A stretch of 64,000 bases of DNA from Clostridium sp. AF15-31 (GTDB taxonomy: Bacteria; Bacillota; Clostridia; Lachnospirales; Lachnospiraceae), in assembly GCF_003461625.1 (NCBI RefSeq), contig NZ_QTXL01000001.1, positions 520,612-584,611 on the forward strand, written 5' to 3'. The notes beneath the pieces are model-generated. The model ran no database searches, had not been told where the DNA came from, and saw nothing but the letters and a program-made list of their open reading frames with translations. The position numbers and the translations under genes are program-made. Below, piece after piece: positions 1 through 9,278 of the stretch (positions are counted from its first letter, which is position 1; every line of letters begins with the position of its first letter).

Positions 1-1
1 G

Positions 2-2722
2 GCTTGTTTCCTGCTGGGAGTATGGATAGCAGAAAAGATCGGACCATTTGGCGGGAACAGTCTGACCATGGTGGACAGCCTGCATCAGTACCTTCCGTTT
101 TTTTCTGATTATTATGATAAGCTTCAAAATGAAGGAAGTCTGTTTTATACCTGGGATATCGGTCTTGGAAGCAATATGTTGTCGATCATTGCCTATTATA
201 TTGCCTGCCCGATCAATTTCCTTGTGGTATTGTTCAAGCAGGAGCATATCTATATTGCGATGAGCTTGTTTATCGGAATCAAGATCATTTTATCCGGTAT
301 GTCATTTGCTTATTATATGCGGGAAAAATGTGAGGAACAGGGGAAATATCAGGCAGTGATTCTGATCTTTTCAACGGCATATGCATTAAGCAATTATATT
401 ATTGGTTATTCCTGGAACTTAATGTGGATGGATTGCATCCTGATCCTTCCGCTTATTATGGCGGGCTTTGAACGGATGACAGAAACCGGGAATTATAAGT
501 TATATGTGCTGTCCCTGTTCTATGGATTGATGTGTAATTATTATATTTGTTTCATGATCTGTATTTTCCTCGTTATGGAATTCCTGCTGACCAATCATAA
601 GAGCATAAAGAAATTCTTTACGGATGGTTTCCGTTTAGCGGGCTGTTCCTTATTGGCGGCCGGAATGGCAGCATTTCTTCTGATCCCGGCGTACCTTGGA
701 CTGAATACAACCGCTTCGGCAAACCGTGTATTTCCGAAAGCAGAATGGTATGGAAGCATCTGGGATCAGATCAAACAGCTTTTTTATCTGACAAAGCCGA
801 TCAAGAACCAGCAATTTGACGGCGGGCTGAATATATACTGTGGAACGATCTGTTTTGTTCTGCTGTTTGTATATCTGCTGAACCGTAGGATCAAGCTGTG
901 GGATAAGGTTAAAAATGTGATCATACTTGTAGTTATATTTGCAAGCTTTAACAACCAGCTTTTGAATTATATCTGGCATGGCTTCCATGATCAGTATGGA
1001 ATCCCGAATCGTTTTTCATTTCTGTTCATTTTCCTGCTACTTGCCATGTGTTGTGAAGTGCTGATGAAGCTTCAGAAGAAGGATATCCTGTCAGTTATGC
1101 TTGGGATTGCCTGTGGATATGCATTCCTGATCCTGGCGACAAAGAAGTGTACACTGGAAAAGGAAACCTTGTTATGGACAGAGATCTTTATAACAGCATA
1201 CGCAGTATGCATGGTCGGCTTCACATTGACGAAGGGTATGTGGAAACGGATCATATCCTATGTGCTTCTGATTGTCTGTCTGGTTGAGACAACGATCAAT
1301 GGAATTAAGGGATATGACAGCAATGGTTATGTAGATATCAGTCAGTATTTTGGTCTGGAATCGGAGATCCGGAATGCAATTGATTATCTGGACTGCAAGG
1401 ATAAGCCATACCGGGTAGAGATGATGAATACAAAGATCGTAGACGAACCGACCTTTTATAATCTGAAAAGCGTCTGTCTGTTTGGATCGACAGTATCTGC
1501 AGATCTGGTTGATATGATGCATGATTTGGGATATTACACAGGAGCAAATGAGTTTCTGTTTGATGGTGGAAATACAGTATCCAATTCCCTGCTTGGTATA
1601 AAATATCTGCTTCAGAGGGATGGCGAGTATAATTATTTTGATGTGAATTATGTAAATGAGGTGGATGGTATACGGTTATACGAGAATCCGTATGCATTGA
1701 GCCTTGGTTATATGGTCAATAATGATCTGTTGGATTATGATGGCGATATCGGAAATATGTTTGAGACGCTGAACCAGTTTGTGAAGCTGTCTACCGGTGT
1801 GCCGGGAGTATTCTCTGAATTATATCCGGAGGTATCCACATACAGTGATAACTGTGAAGTAACGCGTCAGGGAGATCTGAGTGAGTATTATTCATACAAG
1901 CGTACTGATAGCAGCACCTGTAACTTCCAGTTGAGCTTTGATATTACGGATGAGACGAATGATATTTATATCATGGCGAATTGCTCCGGTATCAACAAGG
2001 TTCGTATCTATATTGACAATGAAGAGAAGAATTATGAAAGACTTCAGAATCAGACCTATCATGTCGGACATCTGGTAAAGGGACAGAAGGTAACGGTTGA
2101 GTATTGTTTCCGCGATACCCAGGCAAATACAGGAACTGCCCGGCTGATCGTTGCAGATATGAACTGGGAATCCTTCCTTCAGGCATATGATATCCTGCAG
2201 AGCCAGCAGCTTCTTATCGGAAAGATGGAAGATGGATATGTGAAGGGTTATATTACGATCTCATATCCGGGACTGCTGTTCACATCGATCCCATATGATG
2301 CCGGATGGACAGCATATGTCGATGGCGAAAAATATGAGATTGACAAGGTTGGAAATGCATTTATTGCATTGAAGCTTGCCGCGGGTGACCATGTGATCGA
2401 ATTCAAATATTTTCCACCGGGTCTGAAACTCGGACTGATCTTTACCTTTGCATGCTGGCTGCTGTTTGGCTTCCTGTGTGGAAGAAGACAGTTTCAGAAC
2501 CGGAAGGTGGAGAACGCATCAGGCAGGAGAAAACGCAGAACACAGAGTGCCGGCATAAATGAAACGGAGTCGGATGCAACAAGTGATCTGCCAGAACCGG
2601 ACGACCGGAGCCTGTCAGTAGATGAAGCGGTGGAGCAGACAGAACCGGAGGCTTTAGATGATGATTATTATAAGCATGTAGATGAGATCCTGAAGGATGT
2701 ATTTGATGATGATCCAAAATAA
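2..2722 (+). CDS. YfhO-family membrane protein (5' end outside window)
   Basis: The reading frame is open from base 2, so the gene starts before the window. The first in-window ATG at 68 is internal: the residues before it (ending GGNSLTM) belong to the conserved YfhO N-terminal region, and MVDSLHQYLPFFSDYY plus the GLGSNML segment that follows are typical of the family. About ten hydrophobic segments fill the first half; residues from about 430 on form a soluble extracytoplasmic region. A last membrane segment (GLIFTFACWLLFGFL) is followed by a charged, acidic cytoplasmic tail. YfhO proteins are GT-C-like multi-pass proteins linked to glycosylation of cell-envelope polymers such as lipoteichoic acid; the substrate here cannot be told. 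A terminator follows at 2899. Confidence 0.85.
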   Translation, partial: ACFLLGVWIAEKIGPFGGNSLTMVDSLHQYLPFFSDYYDKLQNEGSLFYTWDIGLGSNMLSIIAYYIACPINFLVVLFKQEHIYIAMSLFIGIKIILSGMSFAYYMREKCEEQGKYQAVILIFSTAYALSNYIIGYSWNLMWMDCILILPLIMAGFERMTETGNYKLYVLSLFYGLMCNYYICFMICIFLVMEFLLTNHKSIKKFFTDGFRLAGCSLLAAGMAAFLLIPAYLGLNTTASANRVFPKAEWYGSIWDQIKQLFYLTKPIKNQQFDGGLNIYCGTICFVLLFVYLLNRRIKLWDKVKNVIILVVIFASFNNQLLNYIWHGFHDQYGIPNRFSFLFIFLLLAMCCEVLMKLQKKDILSVMLGIACGYAFLILATKKCTLEKETLLWTEIFITAYAVCMVGFTLTKGMWKRIISYVLLIVCLVETTINGIKGYDSNGYVDISQYFGLESEIRNAIDYLDCKDKPYRVEMMNTKIVDEPTFYNLKSVCLFGSTVSADLVDMMHDLGYYTGANEFLFDGGNTVSNSLLGIKYLLQRDGEYNYFDVNYVNEVDGIRLYENPYALSLGYMVNNDLLDYDGDIGNMFETLNQFVKLSTGVPGVFSELYPEVSTYSDNCEVTRQGDLSEYYSYKRTDSSTCNFQLSFDITDETNDIYIMANCSGINKVRIYIDNEEKNYERLQNQTYHVGHLVKGQKVTVEYCFRDTQANTGTARLIVADMNWESFLQAYDILQSQQLLIGKMEDGYVKGYITISYPGLLFTSIPYDAGWTAYVDGEKYEIDKVGNAFIALKLAAGDHVIEFKYFPPGLKLGLIFTFACWLLFGFLCGRRQFQNRKVENASGRRKRRTQSAGINETESDATSDLPEPDDRSLSVDEAVEQTEPEALDDDYYKHVDEILKDVFDDDPK

Positions 2723-2898
2723 AGAACAGGCAGTACAACCATAATGCGTACACTTTTATGAACTGGGAATTGACAGATGTATAACATATATAAAAAACAT
2801 GGCATATGGAACCTTGAAATTTGTTTATATCTGCCAGATTCCTGGAGATAGTGTAAGCAGATCATTAGTTATATCTAGTAAAAAATATCAAAAAAGGC

Positions 2899-2933
2899 CT
2901 ATAGATTTTATGAAAAATCTATAGGTTTTTTTA
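2899..2933 (+). terminator. Rho-independent terminator
   Basis: An 11-bp perfect stem (CCTATAGATTT with AAATCTATAGG) around a short AT loop is followed by a T run. A preceding A run makes it plausible in both directions. It closes the YfhO transcription unit. Confidence 0.8.
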
Positions 2934-2941
2934 TCATCTCG

Positions 2942-2970
2942 TTGACCTTAACATTCATTTATAATATAAT
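2942..2970 (+). promoter_or_regulatory. sigma-A type promoter of the histidine kinase gene
   Basis: TTGACC (2942-2947), a 17-base spacer and TATAAT (2965-2970) lie 53 bases before the start codon at 3024. A second, overlapping TATAAT at 2960 has worse spacing. Confidence 0.6.
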
Positions 2971-3023
2971 AACATGTGGAGTCAAAGTATTAGATTCAAA
3001 AAAGTAGAAATAGAGGTGCATCA

Positions 3024-4775
3024 ATGGAGAAAATTAAGGAGTTGGGTTGGAAACCGGTCGCAGCAGCCGGTGCGGTACTTGGTCTTCTGGCAGGTATCTT
3101 AGGTGTTGCAGGTGTAGGAGTGGGTGCTCTGATCGTTGGAATACTTGCTGCAGTTGTAACATTTGGAGGAGTATTCATCGTCTGTGGTGACGGTACGAGT
3201 GGAAGTGGCGGAAAGGGAGATAAATATAAAAAGTTATTTATGAACCTGCCGATCGGTTTTGCACAGGCAAAGATCATAGATGATCCTGTAAATGGTGTCA
3301 GTTATCAGATCGTAGATGCAAACGAGATCTTTGGTGAGTATTTCAAGCTGGATGTCAGTGATTACACCGGCAAGAACCTGAAAGAAAGCAAGATCGAGGT
3401 TCTTCAGGATATCAACGCCTGGTTTACGGCATATAATAACTCCGGAACAAAAGAAGGAGATCTGATGGATGTTGAGATCACAATGGAATCTCTTCAGAAG
3501 GTATTTAACACCGTAATGTATAAGTCAGAAGCAGATTACATTAACATGGTGGTTATTGATATCACAGATCAGAAAGATACAGAGAACAAATTGTCCAAGG
3601 CAATTGTTGATGCGAATGCAGCCTATAAGACACAGGCTGAGTTCCTTGCAAATATGAGCCATGAGATCCGTACACCTATCAATGGTATTCTGGGTATGCT
3701 CCAGCTTACACTGATGGCTGATGATCTTCAGGCAGATTACAGAGATAACCTTGTAACTGCAAAGAACTGTGCGGATACACTGCTCCGACTGATCAATGAT
3801 ATCCTTGATATCAGTAAGCTGGAAGCAGGAAAGTACAAGATCAAAGAAGAAACATTTGATATCAAACAGGCGATCGAGGAGACGGTTGCTGCTCAGGTAC
3901 CACTTGCAAATAATAAGGGGTTACAGCTCGACTGTTCATTTGGAAACAATATTCCAAAGCTGGTAAAGGGCGATGGACAGAGAATTCAGCAGGTATTAAA
4001 CTGCCTGTTATCAAACGCGATCAAGTTTACGTCAGAGGGAAGTGTACGTGTTAAGATCGCATCCATGGATATGGAAGGGGAAAATAAGGTTAAGATCCGT
4101 ATGGCAGTTGCAGATACCGGTATTGGTATTTCAGAGGCTAACATGAGCAAGCTGTTTATCCGTTTCAGCCAGGTTGATTCTTCTGATACAAGAAGATATG
4201 GTGGATCCGGTCTTGGCCTTGTAATCACAAAGCAGATCGTTGAACTGATGGGTGGCAACATTCAGGTTCAGAGTAAGGAAGACATTGGTTCTACGTTCAT
4301 CGTAGAAGTACCTATGAAGGTTGTAAAGGCATCGGATGATGCATCAGTAGAGATTGAGCAGGAAGAAGAACCGGCTGTATTCTCAATCAATGCACACAGC
4401 AAGGCAAGAATCCTTGTAGCTGAGGATGAACCGGTTAATCAGCAGGTAATCGGTAAGTTACTTGGTATGGCAGGCTTCTCTTACGATATTGCAGAGAATG
4501 GTCAGAAAGCAGTTGAACTCTTCAAGCAGAAGATTTACGATGCAGCGTTATTTGATGTACAGATGCCTGTTATGGATGGTATCGCAGCTACACAGGAGAT
4601 CCGTGAGATCGAGCAGAAAGAGAAGAGAAAGAGACTTCCAATTATCGCAGTAACAGCAAGAGCCATGTTTGGTGATAAGGAACGTATTCTTGAGAATAAA
4701 CTGGATGATTACATAGCAAAACCATATAATCTGAACGATGTTGTTGAGACATTGAACAAATATATTGATGATTAA
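3024..4775 (+). CDS. hybrid sensor histidine kinase / response regulator
   Basis: This 583-residue protein starts with two hydrophobic segments (about residues 11-57) that form a membrane hairpin with almost no outside loop. A PAS-like domain (about 72-185) follows. The HisKA domain carries phospho-acceptor His213 in SHEIRTP; the HATPase domain shows DTGIGI and GGSGLGL boxes. A C-terminal receiver domain (about 463-583) carries Asp511 in FDVQMPVMDG and the conserved KPY. The lack of an outside sensor domain suggests it reads a cytoplasmic or membrane signal through PAS. The start ATG has AGAGGTG before it. The protein resembles BarA/LuxQ-type hybrid kinases but has no HPt domain, so its phosphorelay partner must be elsewhere. 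The repeat protein begins 20 bases downstream and is probably co-transcribed. Confidence 0.93.
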   Translation: MEKIKELGWKPVAAAGAVLGLLAGILGVAGVGVGALIVGILAAVVTFGGVFIVCGDGTSGSGGKGDKYKKLFMNLPIGFAQAKIIDDPVNGVSYQIVDANEIFGEYFKLDVSDYTGKNLKESKIEVLQDINAWFTAYNNSGTKEGDLMDVEITMESLQKVFNTVMYKSEADYINMVVIDITDQKDTENKLSKAIVDANAAYKTQAEFLANMSHEIRTPINGILGMLQLTLMADDLQADYRDNLVTAKNCADTLLRLINDILDISKLEAGKYKIKEETFDIKQAIEETVAAQVPLANNKGLQLDCSFGNNIPKLVKGDGQRIQQVLNCLLSNAIKFTSEGSVRVKIASMDMEGENKVKIRMAVADTGIGISEANMSKLFIRFSQVDSSDTRRYGGSGLGLVITKQIVELMGGNIQVQSKEDIGSTFIVEVPMKVVKASDDASVEIEQEEEPAVFSINAHSKARILVAEDEPVNQQVIGKLLGMAGFSYDIAENGQKAVELFKQKIYDAALFDVQMPVMDGIAATQEIREIEQKEKRKRLPIIAVTARAMFGDKERILENKLDDYIAKPYNLNDVVETLNKYIDD

Positions 4776-4795
4776 CATAAGGAGGTCATTTGACA

Positions 4796-5536
4796 ATGGC
4801 AGGTAATTTTTTTCAGAATGCATTTGAAAAGACAAAGTCATTAGCTAATCAGGCAGTTGACAGCACAAAGTGTGCTGCACAGAAGACAAAGATAAAAGGC
4901 AAGATCTCATCTGAGAATTCCAATCTTGACAGAATCTATACAGAGATCGGAAGATATTATTACAACCTGAACAAGGAAGAGGCACCGGAGGAGATCAAGC
5001 ATCTGTTTGACAGTGCTGCAAAGGGATTAGAGAATATTGCAGCTCTGGAGAAGGAATACAGAGAAGTAGAAGAACAGGAACACCGTATCATGAACAGTGG
5101 CAATCAGTATCAGCAGACACCACCACAGGGTATGTATAATCCGCAGATGAACGGAATGCCACCACAGGGTATGTACAATCCACAGATGAATGGAATGCCA
5201 CCACAAGGCTACAATCCACAGATGAACGGAATGCCGCCACAGGGCATGGCACCACAGATGAACGGAATGCCACCACAGGGTATGGTACCACAGATGAATG
5301 GAATGCCACAGCAGGGCATGTATAATCCACAGATGAACGGAATGCCGCCACAGGGTATGGCACCACAGATGAACGGAATGCCACCACAGGGTATGGCACC
5401 ACAGATGAATGAGATGCCACCACAGCAGAATCCTGCACCTGCTCCACAGGCAGGGCCTGTACAGGAATCCGTACCTGCAGTTGCACCGACATCCCAGCCG
5501 GAAGCGGTTCCGCAGAATGAAGAAGTATCCCAGTAG
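4796..5536 (+). CDS. coiled-coil protein with Met-Pro-Gln-Asn tandem repeats
   Basis: A 246-residue protein of unknown function. Residues 1-95 are charged and helical, with a coiled-coil-like stretch near LENIAALEKEYREVEEQEH. They are followed by eight copies of a 12-13 residue unit of the form PPQGMxPQMNGM and then a Pro/Ala/Gln-rich tail. No signal peptide or membrane segment is seen, so it is probably cytosolic. The ATG at 4796 is preferred because AAGGAGG (4779-4785) is 10 bases upstream; a TTG at 4790 would be only 4 bases away. It lies directly behind the hybrid kinase. Similar helical proteins with low-complexity tails recur in Lachnospiraceae, but I know no function for them. Confidence 0.85.
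   Translation: MAGNFFQNAFEKTKSLANQAVDSTKCAAQKTKIKGKISSENSNLDRIYTEIGRYYYNLNKEEAPEEIKHLFDSAAKGLENIAALEKEYREVEEQEHRIMNSGNQYQQTPPQGMYNPQMNGMPPQGMYNPQMNGMPPQGYNPQMNGMPPQGMAPQMNGMPPQGMVPQMNGMPQQGMYNPQMNGMPPQGMAPQMNGMPPQGMAPQMNEMPPQQNPAPAPQAGPVQESVPAVAPTSQPEAVPQNEEVSQ
5120..5416 (+). repeat. in-frame tandem repeat, 36-39 bp units, eight copies
   Basis: Eight units encode PPQGM(YN/A/V)PQMNGM in the preceding gene, 297 bases in all. Units differ by whole codons (YN versus A or V) and by synonymous changes, so the repeat is old enough to have drifted but is kept in frame. Confidence 0.95.
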
Positions 5537-5642
5537 TGAGTGCATAAGGTCAGAGAAATGCAAAAATCCAGATAAATATCTGCAAAATGCGTATATGACA
5601 AAAAGAAGCACAAACTTCAGAAATTACATAAGAATCAGAAAA

Positions 5643-5668
5643 AGATCTGTTACGGCAGGTCTTTTTTT
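5643..5668 (+). terminator. Rho-independent terminator
   Basis: A short stem (AGATCTG with CAGGTCT, one G-U pair) is followed directly by seven T residues. It ends the histidine kinase/repeat protein unit before the Tad locus. Confidence 0.7.
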
Positions 5669-5795
5669 GTTGCCTGAAAAGGGATAGATAAATGTGTGCA
5701 AAACTGACAGATATTAAATGATTGTGTCAAGTTAAGAATGGTAAAAATTAGTTTATTTTCTGCGTATTTACAATGTTTTTTCGGGATGGTAACGT

Positions 5796-6308
5796 ATGGA
5801 TACGCTGATGGCAGGACATCAGAAAAATGAAAAAAAGGAGAGTGATACAGCGTTTGTTTTTGAGAAGACATTAATGATCCTGTTGGTAAGTGCAGCAGTA
5901 GTTCTGGATTTCAAGACATGGAGGATTCCGAACTGGCTGGTATTGATCGGGATGGAAACCGGGATATTCGTGACGATCCAGAGAGAGGGCTGGAGAATGG
6001 GAGGCATACAGGTGGTACTTGGTATTGTCCTTCCGATTGCATTGCTGTTCCTTCTGTATCAATTTGGATTCCTGGGAGCCGGAGATATCAAGCTGTTTGC
6101 AGCCCTTGGTGCATTTATCGGAATGGAGGTCTGGCGGATCGTTCTGTATTCGTTTCTGTTTGGTGGGGTTTTGTCTTTGCTGTATATGGTAAAGAATGTA
6201 TGGATCCCATGGCTGAAGCATCGAAGACGAAGACGGCACCGAAGGAATAAGATCCATTTTTCCATGGCAATATTACTGGGATGTCTGTTGTATTGCCAAT
6301 GGGGTTGA
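5796..6308 (+). CDS. A24-family prepilin peptidase (TadV/CpaA-like)
   Basis: A 170-residue membrane aspartyl peptidase that cleaves the leader of Flp-type pilins and TadE/F-like pseudopilins. Both catalytic Asp motifs are present: the first in LDFKTWRIPN and the second in GAGDIKLF. There are about five hydrophobic segments and no N-terminal methylase domain, as usual for the short TadV form. A basic run (RRRRRHRR) near residue 145 faces the cytosol. The start has only a weak GGGATGG ribosome binding site. It is the first gene of the Tad locus; its expected substrates are the pilin at 10653 and the TadE-like proteins at 12272 and 13292. Confidence 0.88.
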   Translation: MDTLMAGHQKNEKKESDTAFVFEKTLMILLVSAAVVLDFKTWRIPNWLVLIGMETGIFVTIQREGWRMGGIQVVLGIVLPIALLFLLYQFGFLGAGDIKLFAALGAFIGMEVWRIVLYSFLFGGVLSLLYMVKNVWIPWLKHRRRRRHRRNKIHFSMAILLGCLLYCQWG

Positions 6309-6342
6309 TATTTGAAGAAAGAAGCTGGGAAAGGAGGAAAAA

Positions 6343-7302
6343 GTGCGGCAGTTAAAACTTGGCATAGTTGGAATGGAATCAAACTATGTGATCGGGTTGA
6401 TGAATTACATTAATGCAGATAAAAGAAATCCATTCTTCGCAATGGCATTTTCGACAGAAGAACGATTGGAAAATTATCTGAAGGAGCACACATTAGATGC
6501 GCTGTTGTATGAAGAAAGCATGATGCCTGTGATCGTAGGACTTCCAGAAGGAAAAAATATTTGTACGATCAAGCTGGCGGAGCAGGCACCGGATAAGATG
6601 GAGAAAGAAGCAATTTACCGATATCTGAGTGTGGAAGAAATACTGAAGCGGGTGTTGCGGATCATAAAAGCGGAGGAGGCAGAAGGAAAATGGGAGTTAT
6701 TTGCGACTTATGCAGTTATTTCCCCAATCGGCAGGTCGGGTAAGACCAGACTGGCAAAAAGCATCTGCCTGATGGACGAGGTACGTGGTGGGCTGTATAT
6801 CGGGATGGAAGCATATGGAGAAAGGAAGCAGGAAACTTCGGAGACAGTAACGGATAAGACTTGTGGTATGTCTGAGCTTGCATATTTGATCCGAATACAA
6901 TCAGGGCAGATTTTTGAATATCTGGATAAAAGTGTGGTTGTGGAAGGAGGGATTAGCATGATCGCGTCACCGGAAGTATATCTGGATATCAGAGAACTGA
7001 ACCGGTCGGATGTGAGTTGGTTCATAAAGAAGCTGATTGCATATGGACGATACACAACGATCGTATTTGATATTGATGGCAGCGTGCTTGGAGATATTAC
7101 GATACTTGGTGAGTTCGATCATGTATTTGTTCCGGTTCTGGATGGCGGGTATGCAGAAGAAAAGGTTGCGGCATTTCAAAGATTGTTGGAGAAACAGGAA
7201 TTACAGAAGGTAGTCATGCGGATGCAGCAGGTCGTTGTACCGGATCATGCATATGACAGTGCGGAGATGATGCAATTGGCGGGAAGGCTGGTGGGGATAT
7301 AA
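6343..7302 (+). CDS. TadZ/CpaE-like pilus localisation ATPase
   Basis: A 319-residue protein with a receiver-like N-terminal half and a MinD/ParA-type ATPase C-terminal half. The P-loop is SPIGRSGKT near residue 127, a deviant Walker A. A Walker B-like stretch TTIVFDIDGSVLG follows near residue 240. TadZ/CpaE proteins place the Tad machine at a cell site and bind other Tad components. The start is GTG at 6343, nine bases after GGAGG. It overlaps the open frame of the CpaF gene. Weak conservation outside the ATPase core makes TadZ the best rather than a certain name. Confidence 0.8.
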   Translation: MRQLKLGIVGMESNYVIGLMNYINADKRNPFFAMAFSTEERLENYLKEHTLDALLYEESMMPVIVGLPEGKNICTIKLAEQAPDKMEKEAIYRYLSVEEILKRVLRIIKAEEAEGKWELFATYAVISPIGRSGKTRLAKSICLMDEVRGGLYIGMEAYGERKQETSETVTDKTCGMSELAYLIRIQSGQIFEYLDKSVVVEGGISMIASPEVYLDIRELNRSDVSWFIKKLIAYGRYTTIVFDIDGSVLGDITILGEFDHVFVPVLDGGYAEEKVAAFQRLLEKQELQKVVMRMQQVVVPDHAYDSAEMMQLAGRLVGI

Positions 7303-7352
7303 GCCCAGAGGACAGAAAGAAATTAAAAGAGCACGTTCTGGAAGAACTGGAT

Positions 7353-8513
7353 ATGTCTCAGGAGATCATAGATGAGAAGGTTCTGGAACTGATCGACCGA
7401 TCGCTTCTGGAACATCCGGATATCGGATATGTCAGTCTGGAAGGACGGATTCGGTTGAGAAGGGAATTGTTCAATGCGGTCAGACGGATGGATGTGCTAT
7501 CAGATTTGTTAGAGGATGACAGCATAACGGAGATCATGATCAATGGGTACGATCAGATCTTTGTAGAGAAAGATGGACGTATTCAGTCCTTTTCCCAGAG
7601 CTTTGAGAGCGAAGATCGTCTGGCATCGATTATTCAGCAGATCGTAGCCGGATGTAACCGCTTAGTGAACGAAGCAGTCCCGATCGTAGATGCCAGACTG
7701 CCGGATGGTTCCAGAGTGAATGTAGTGCTGCCACCGGTCGCCCTTGATGGACCGACCATGACGATCCGTAAGTTCCCAAAAGAGAAAATGACGATGGAAA
7801 GGCTGATTGAACTTGGGGCTTTAGATGAGGAAGCTGCCGGATTCCTGAAGCTGCTGGTAAAGGCAAGATACAACATATTTGTATCAGGAGGAACGGGAGC
7901 AGGAAAGACGACATTCTTGAATGCGCTGTCGGATTATATACCAAAGACCGAACGGATCATCACGATCGAGGATTCGGCAGAACTGCAGCTGCGTGATGTG
8001 GAGAATCTGGTACGGATGGAAACCAGAAATTCCAATGTGGAAGGCGAAAATGCGATCACGATACGGGATTTGATCAAGGCAAGTCTTCGTATGCGGCCGG
8101 ACCGGGTGATCGTAGGTGAAGTCCGGGATTCGGCAGCGATCGATATGCTGACAGCAATGAATACCGGGCATGATGGAAGTCTTTCGACCGGCCATGCAAA
8201 CTCAGCATATGACATGATCACAAGGCTGGAATCTATGGTGCTGATGGGAATAGAACTTCCGATGGAAGCTGTTAGGCGGCAGATTGCTTCGGCTGTGGAT
8301 ATTATCATTCATCTGGGAAGACTCCGGGATGGATCCAGAAAGGTAACAGAGATTTGTGAAGTAACAGGAATAGAGAATGGACAGGTTCAGTTGATGTCAC
8401 TTTATGAATTTGAAGAACAGGCAGAGAAAGGCAGGAAAACCGTTCAGGGACATTTGAAAAAGAAGGCAGCTTTGCAGAACAAGGAGAAATTGAAACGGGC
8501 AGGGCTGGAATAG
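7353..8513 (+). CDS. TadA/CpaF secretion ATPase
   Basis: A 386-residue hexameric AAA-like ATPase of the type II/IV secretion superfamily that powers Tad pilus assembly. Walker A is SGGTGAGKTTF near residue 179, an Asp box ITIEDSAEL follows, then Walker B and the His box (GHDGSLSTGHANS). The frame is open upstream to 7257, and the translated upstream residues (SPEDRKKLKEHVLEELD) look like the normal CpaF N-terminus. No ATG, GTG or TTG exists there, so either ATG 7353 is used or initiation is at a rare codon (see findings). It works with the TadB/TadC platform proteins encoded next. Confidence 0.92.
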   Translation: MSQEIIDEKVLELIDRSLLEHPDIGYVSLEGRIRLRRELFNAVRRMDVLSDLLEDDSITEIMINGYDQIFVEKDGRIQSFSQSFESEDRLASIIQQIVAGCNRLVNEAVPIVDARLPDGSRVNVVLPPVALDGPTMTIRKFPKEKMTMERLIELGALDEEAAGFLKLLVKARYNIFVSGGTGAGKTTFLNALSDYIPKTERIITIEDSAELQLRDVENLVRMETRNSNVEGENAITIRDLIKASLRMRPDRVIVGEVRDSAAIDMLTAMNTGHDGSLSTGHANSAYDMITRLESMVLMGIELPMEAVRRQIASAVDIIIHLGRLRDGSRKVTEICEVTGIENGQVQLMSLYEFEEQAEKGRKTVQGHLKKKAALQNKEKLKRAGLE

Positions 8514-8531
8514 GAAAGGAGGGGCCAGGAT

Positions 8532-9275
8532 GTGAAAACAGATTATACACGATACCGGTTATCTTTGATGGAAAACATTGTTTTTGGAATGGGATATCTG
8601 GTTGCGGCAGCAGTGGTATGCATTATATTTTATGATTCATTTCTTCCGCTGATTCTGATGCTGCCCGCGGGTGTATATGTGCGAAGGTTGTTTGAAGAAT
8701 ACAAAAGGAAGAGGAGGCAGCAGGAATTATATTTTCAGTTTAAGGATATGGTGCAGGCACTTGCCGCCAGTCTCAGTGTCGGATATTCATTTGAGAATGC
8801 TTTTATAGCAGCACATGAGGAGCTGACACGGACATACGGAAAAGATGCGCTGATCGTCCGGGAGCTTGTAGTGATCATGCATGAGATCCGCTTACATAAG
8901 AACATAGAAGATGTTCTTGCGGATTTTGGAGAACGCTCCGGTATTCGCGAGATCCATAATTTTTCCCAATTGGTTGCTGTGGCAAAAAGGACAGGCGGCA
9001 ATATGGTACAGATCATGAAAACGACTGCGGCTGGAATTGCCCGAAAGGTAGAAGTGGAAATGGAGATTGCGACTATGATCGCAGCAAAACGGTATGAACA
9101 GCGGATCATGCTGGTCATTCCTTTTCTGATCATTGGATATCTTCGTATGGTGAACCAGAGTTATATCTGTATTTTATATGAAGGAGTGGCAGGTCGGATC
9201 GTGATGACATTATGTCTGCTGGCAGGAATTATTTCATATTTCTGGAGCAGAAAACTGATCAATATTGGAGTGTGA
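8532..9275 (+). CDS. TadB-like type II secretion F-domain protein
   Basis: A 247-residue inner-membrane platform protein of the Tad pilus. Two N-terminal membrane segments (about residues 13-50) are followed by the cytosolic GspF domain, with VQALAASLSVGYSFENAF and RTGGNMVQIMKTTA as family marks, and two C-terminal membrane segments. GTG at 8532 is the start, nine bases after a strong AGGAGGGG. It begins 19 bases after cpaF and 4 bases separate it from the next gene, so the genes are translated as one unit. TadB and TadC probably form a heteromeric rotor driven by the CpaF ATPase. Confidence 0.87.
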   Translation: MKTDYTRYRLSLMENIVFGMGYLVAAAVVCIIFYDSFLPLILMLPAGVYVRRLFEEYKRKRRQQELYFQFKDMVQALAASLSVGYSFENAFIAAHEELTRTYGKDALIVRELVVIMHEIRLHKNIEDVLADFGERSGIREIHNFSQLVAVAKRTGGNMVQIMKTTAAGIARKVEVEMEIATMIAAKRYEQRIMLVIPFLIIGYLRMVNQSYICILYEGVAGRIVMTLCLLAGIISYFWSRKLINIGV

Positions 9276-9278
9276 TGG

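Larger units (their letters stand above)
2723..3023. other. intergenic region with terminator and promoter
   Basis: This 301-base gap holds no credible gene. It contains the terminator of the upstream gene (2899-2933) and a promoter-like pair (2942-2970) for the histidine kinase. Confidence 0.6.

Noticed and set aside
5120..5416. CRISPR-like array
   Set aside because: The repeats are contiguous, in frame and lack spacers of unique sequence; no cas gene is present.
5027..5613. Long minus-strand frames of up to 194 codons over the MPQN repeat
   Set aside because: They are shadows of the tandem repeat on the plus strand, repeat HSVHLW-like units and have no ribosome binding site.
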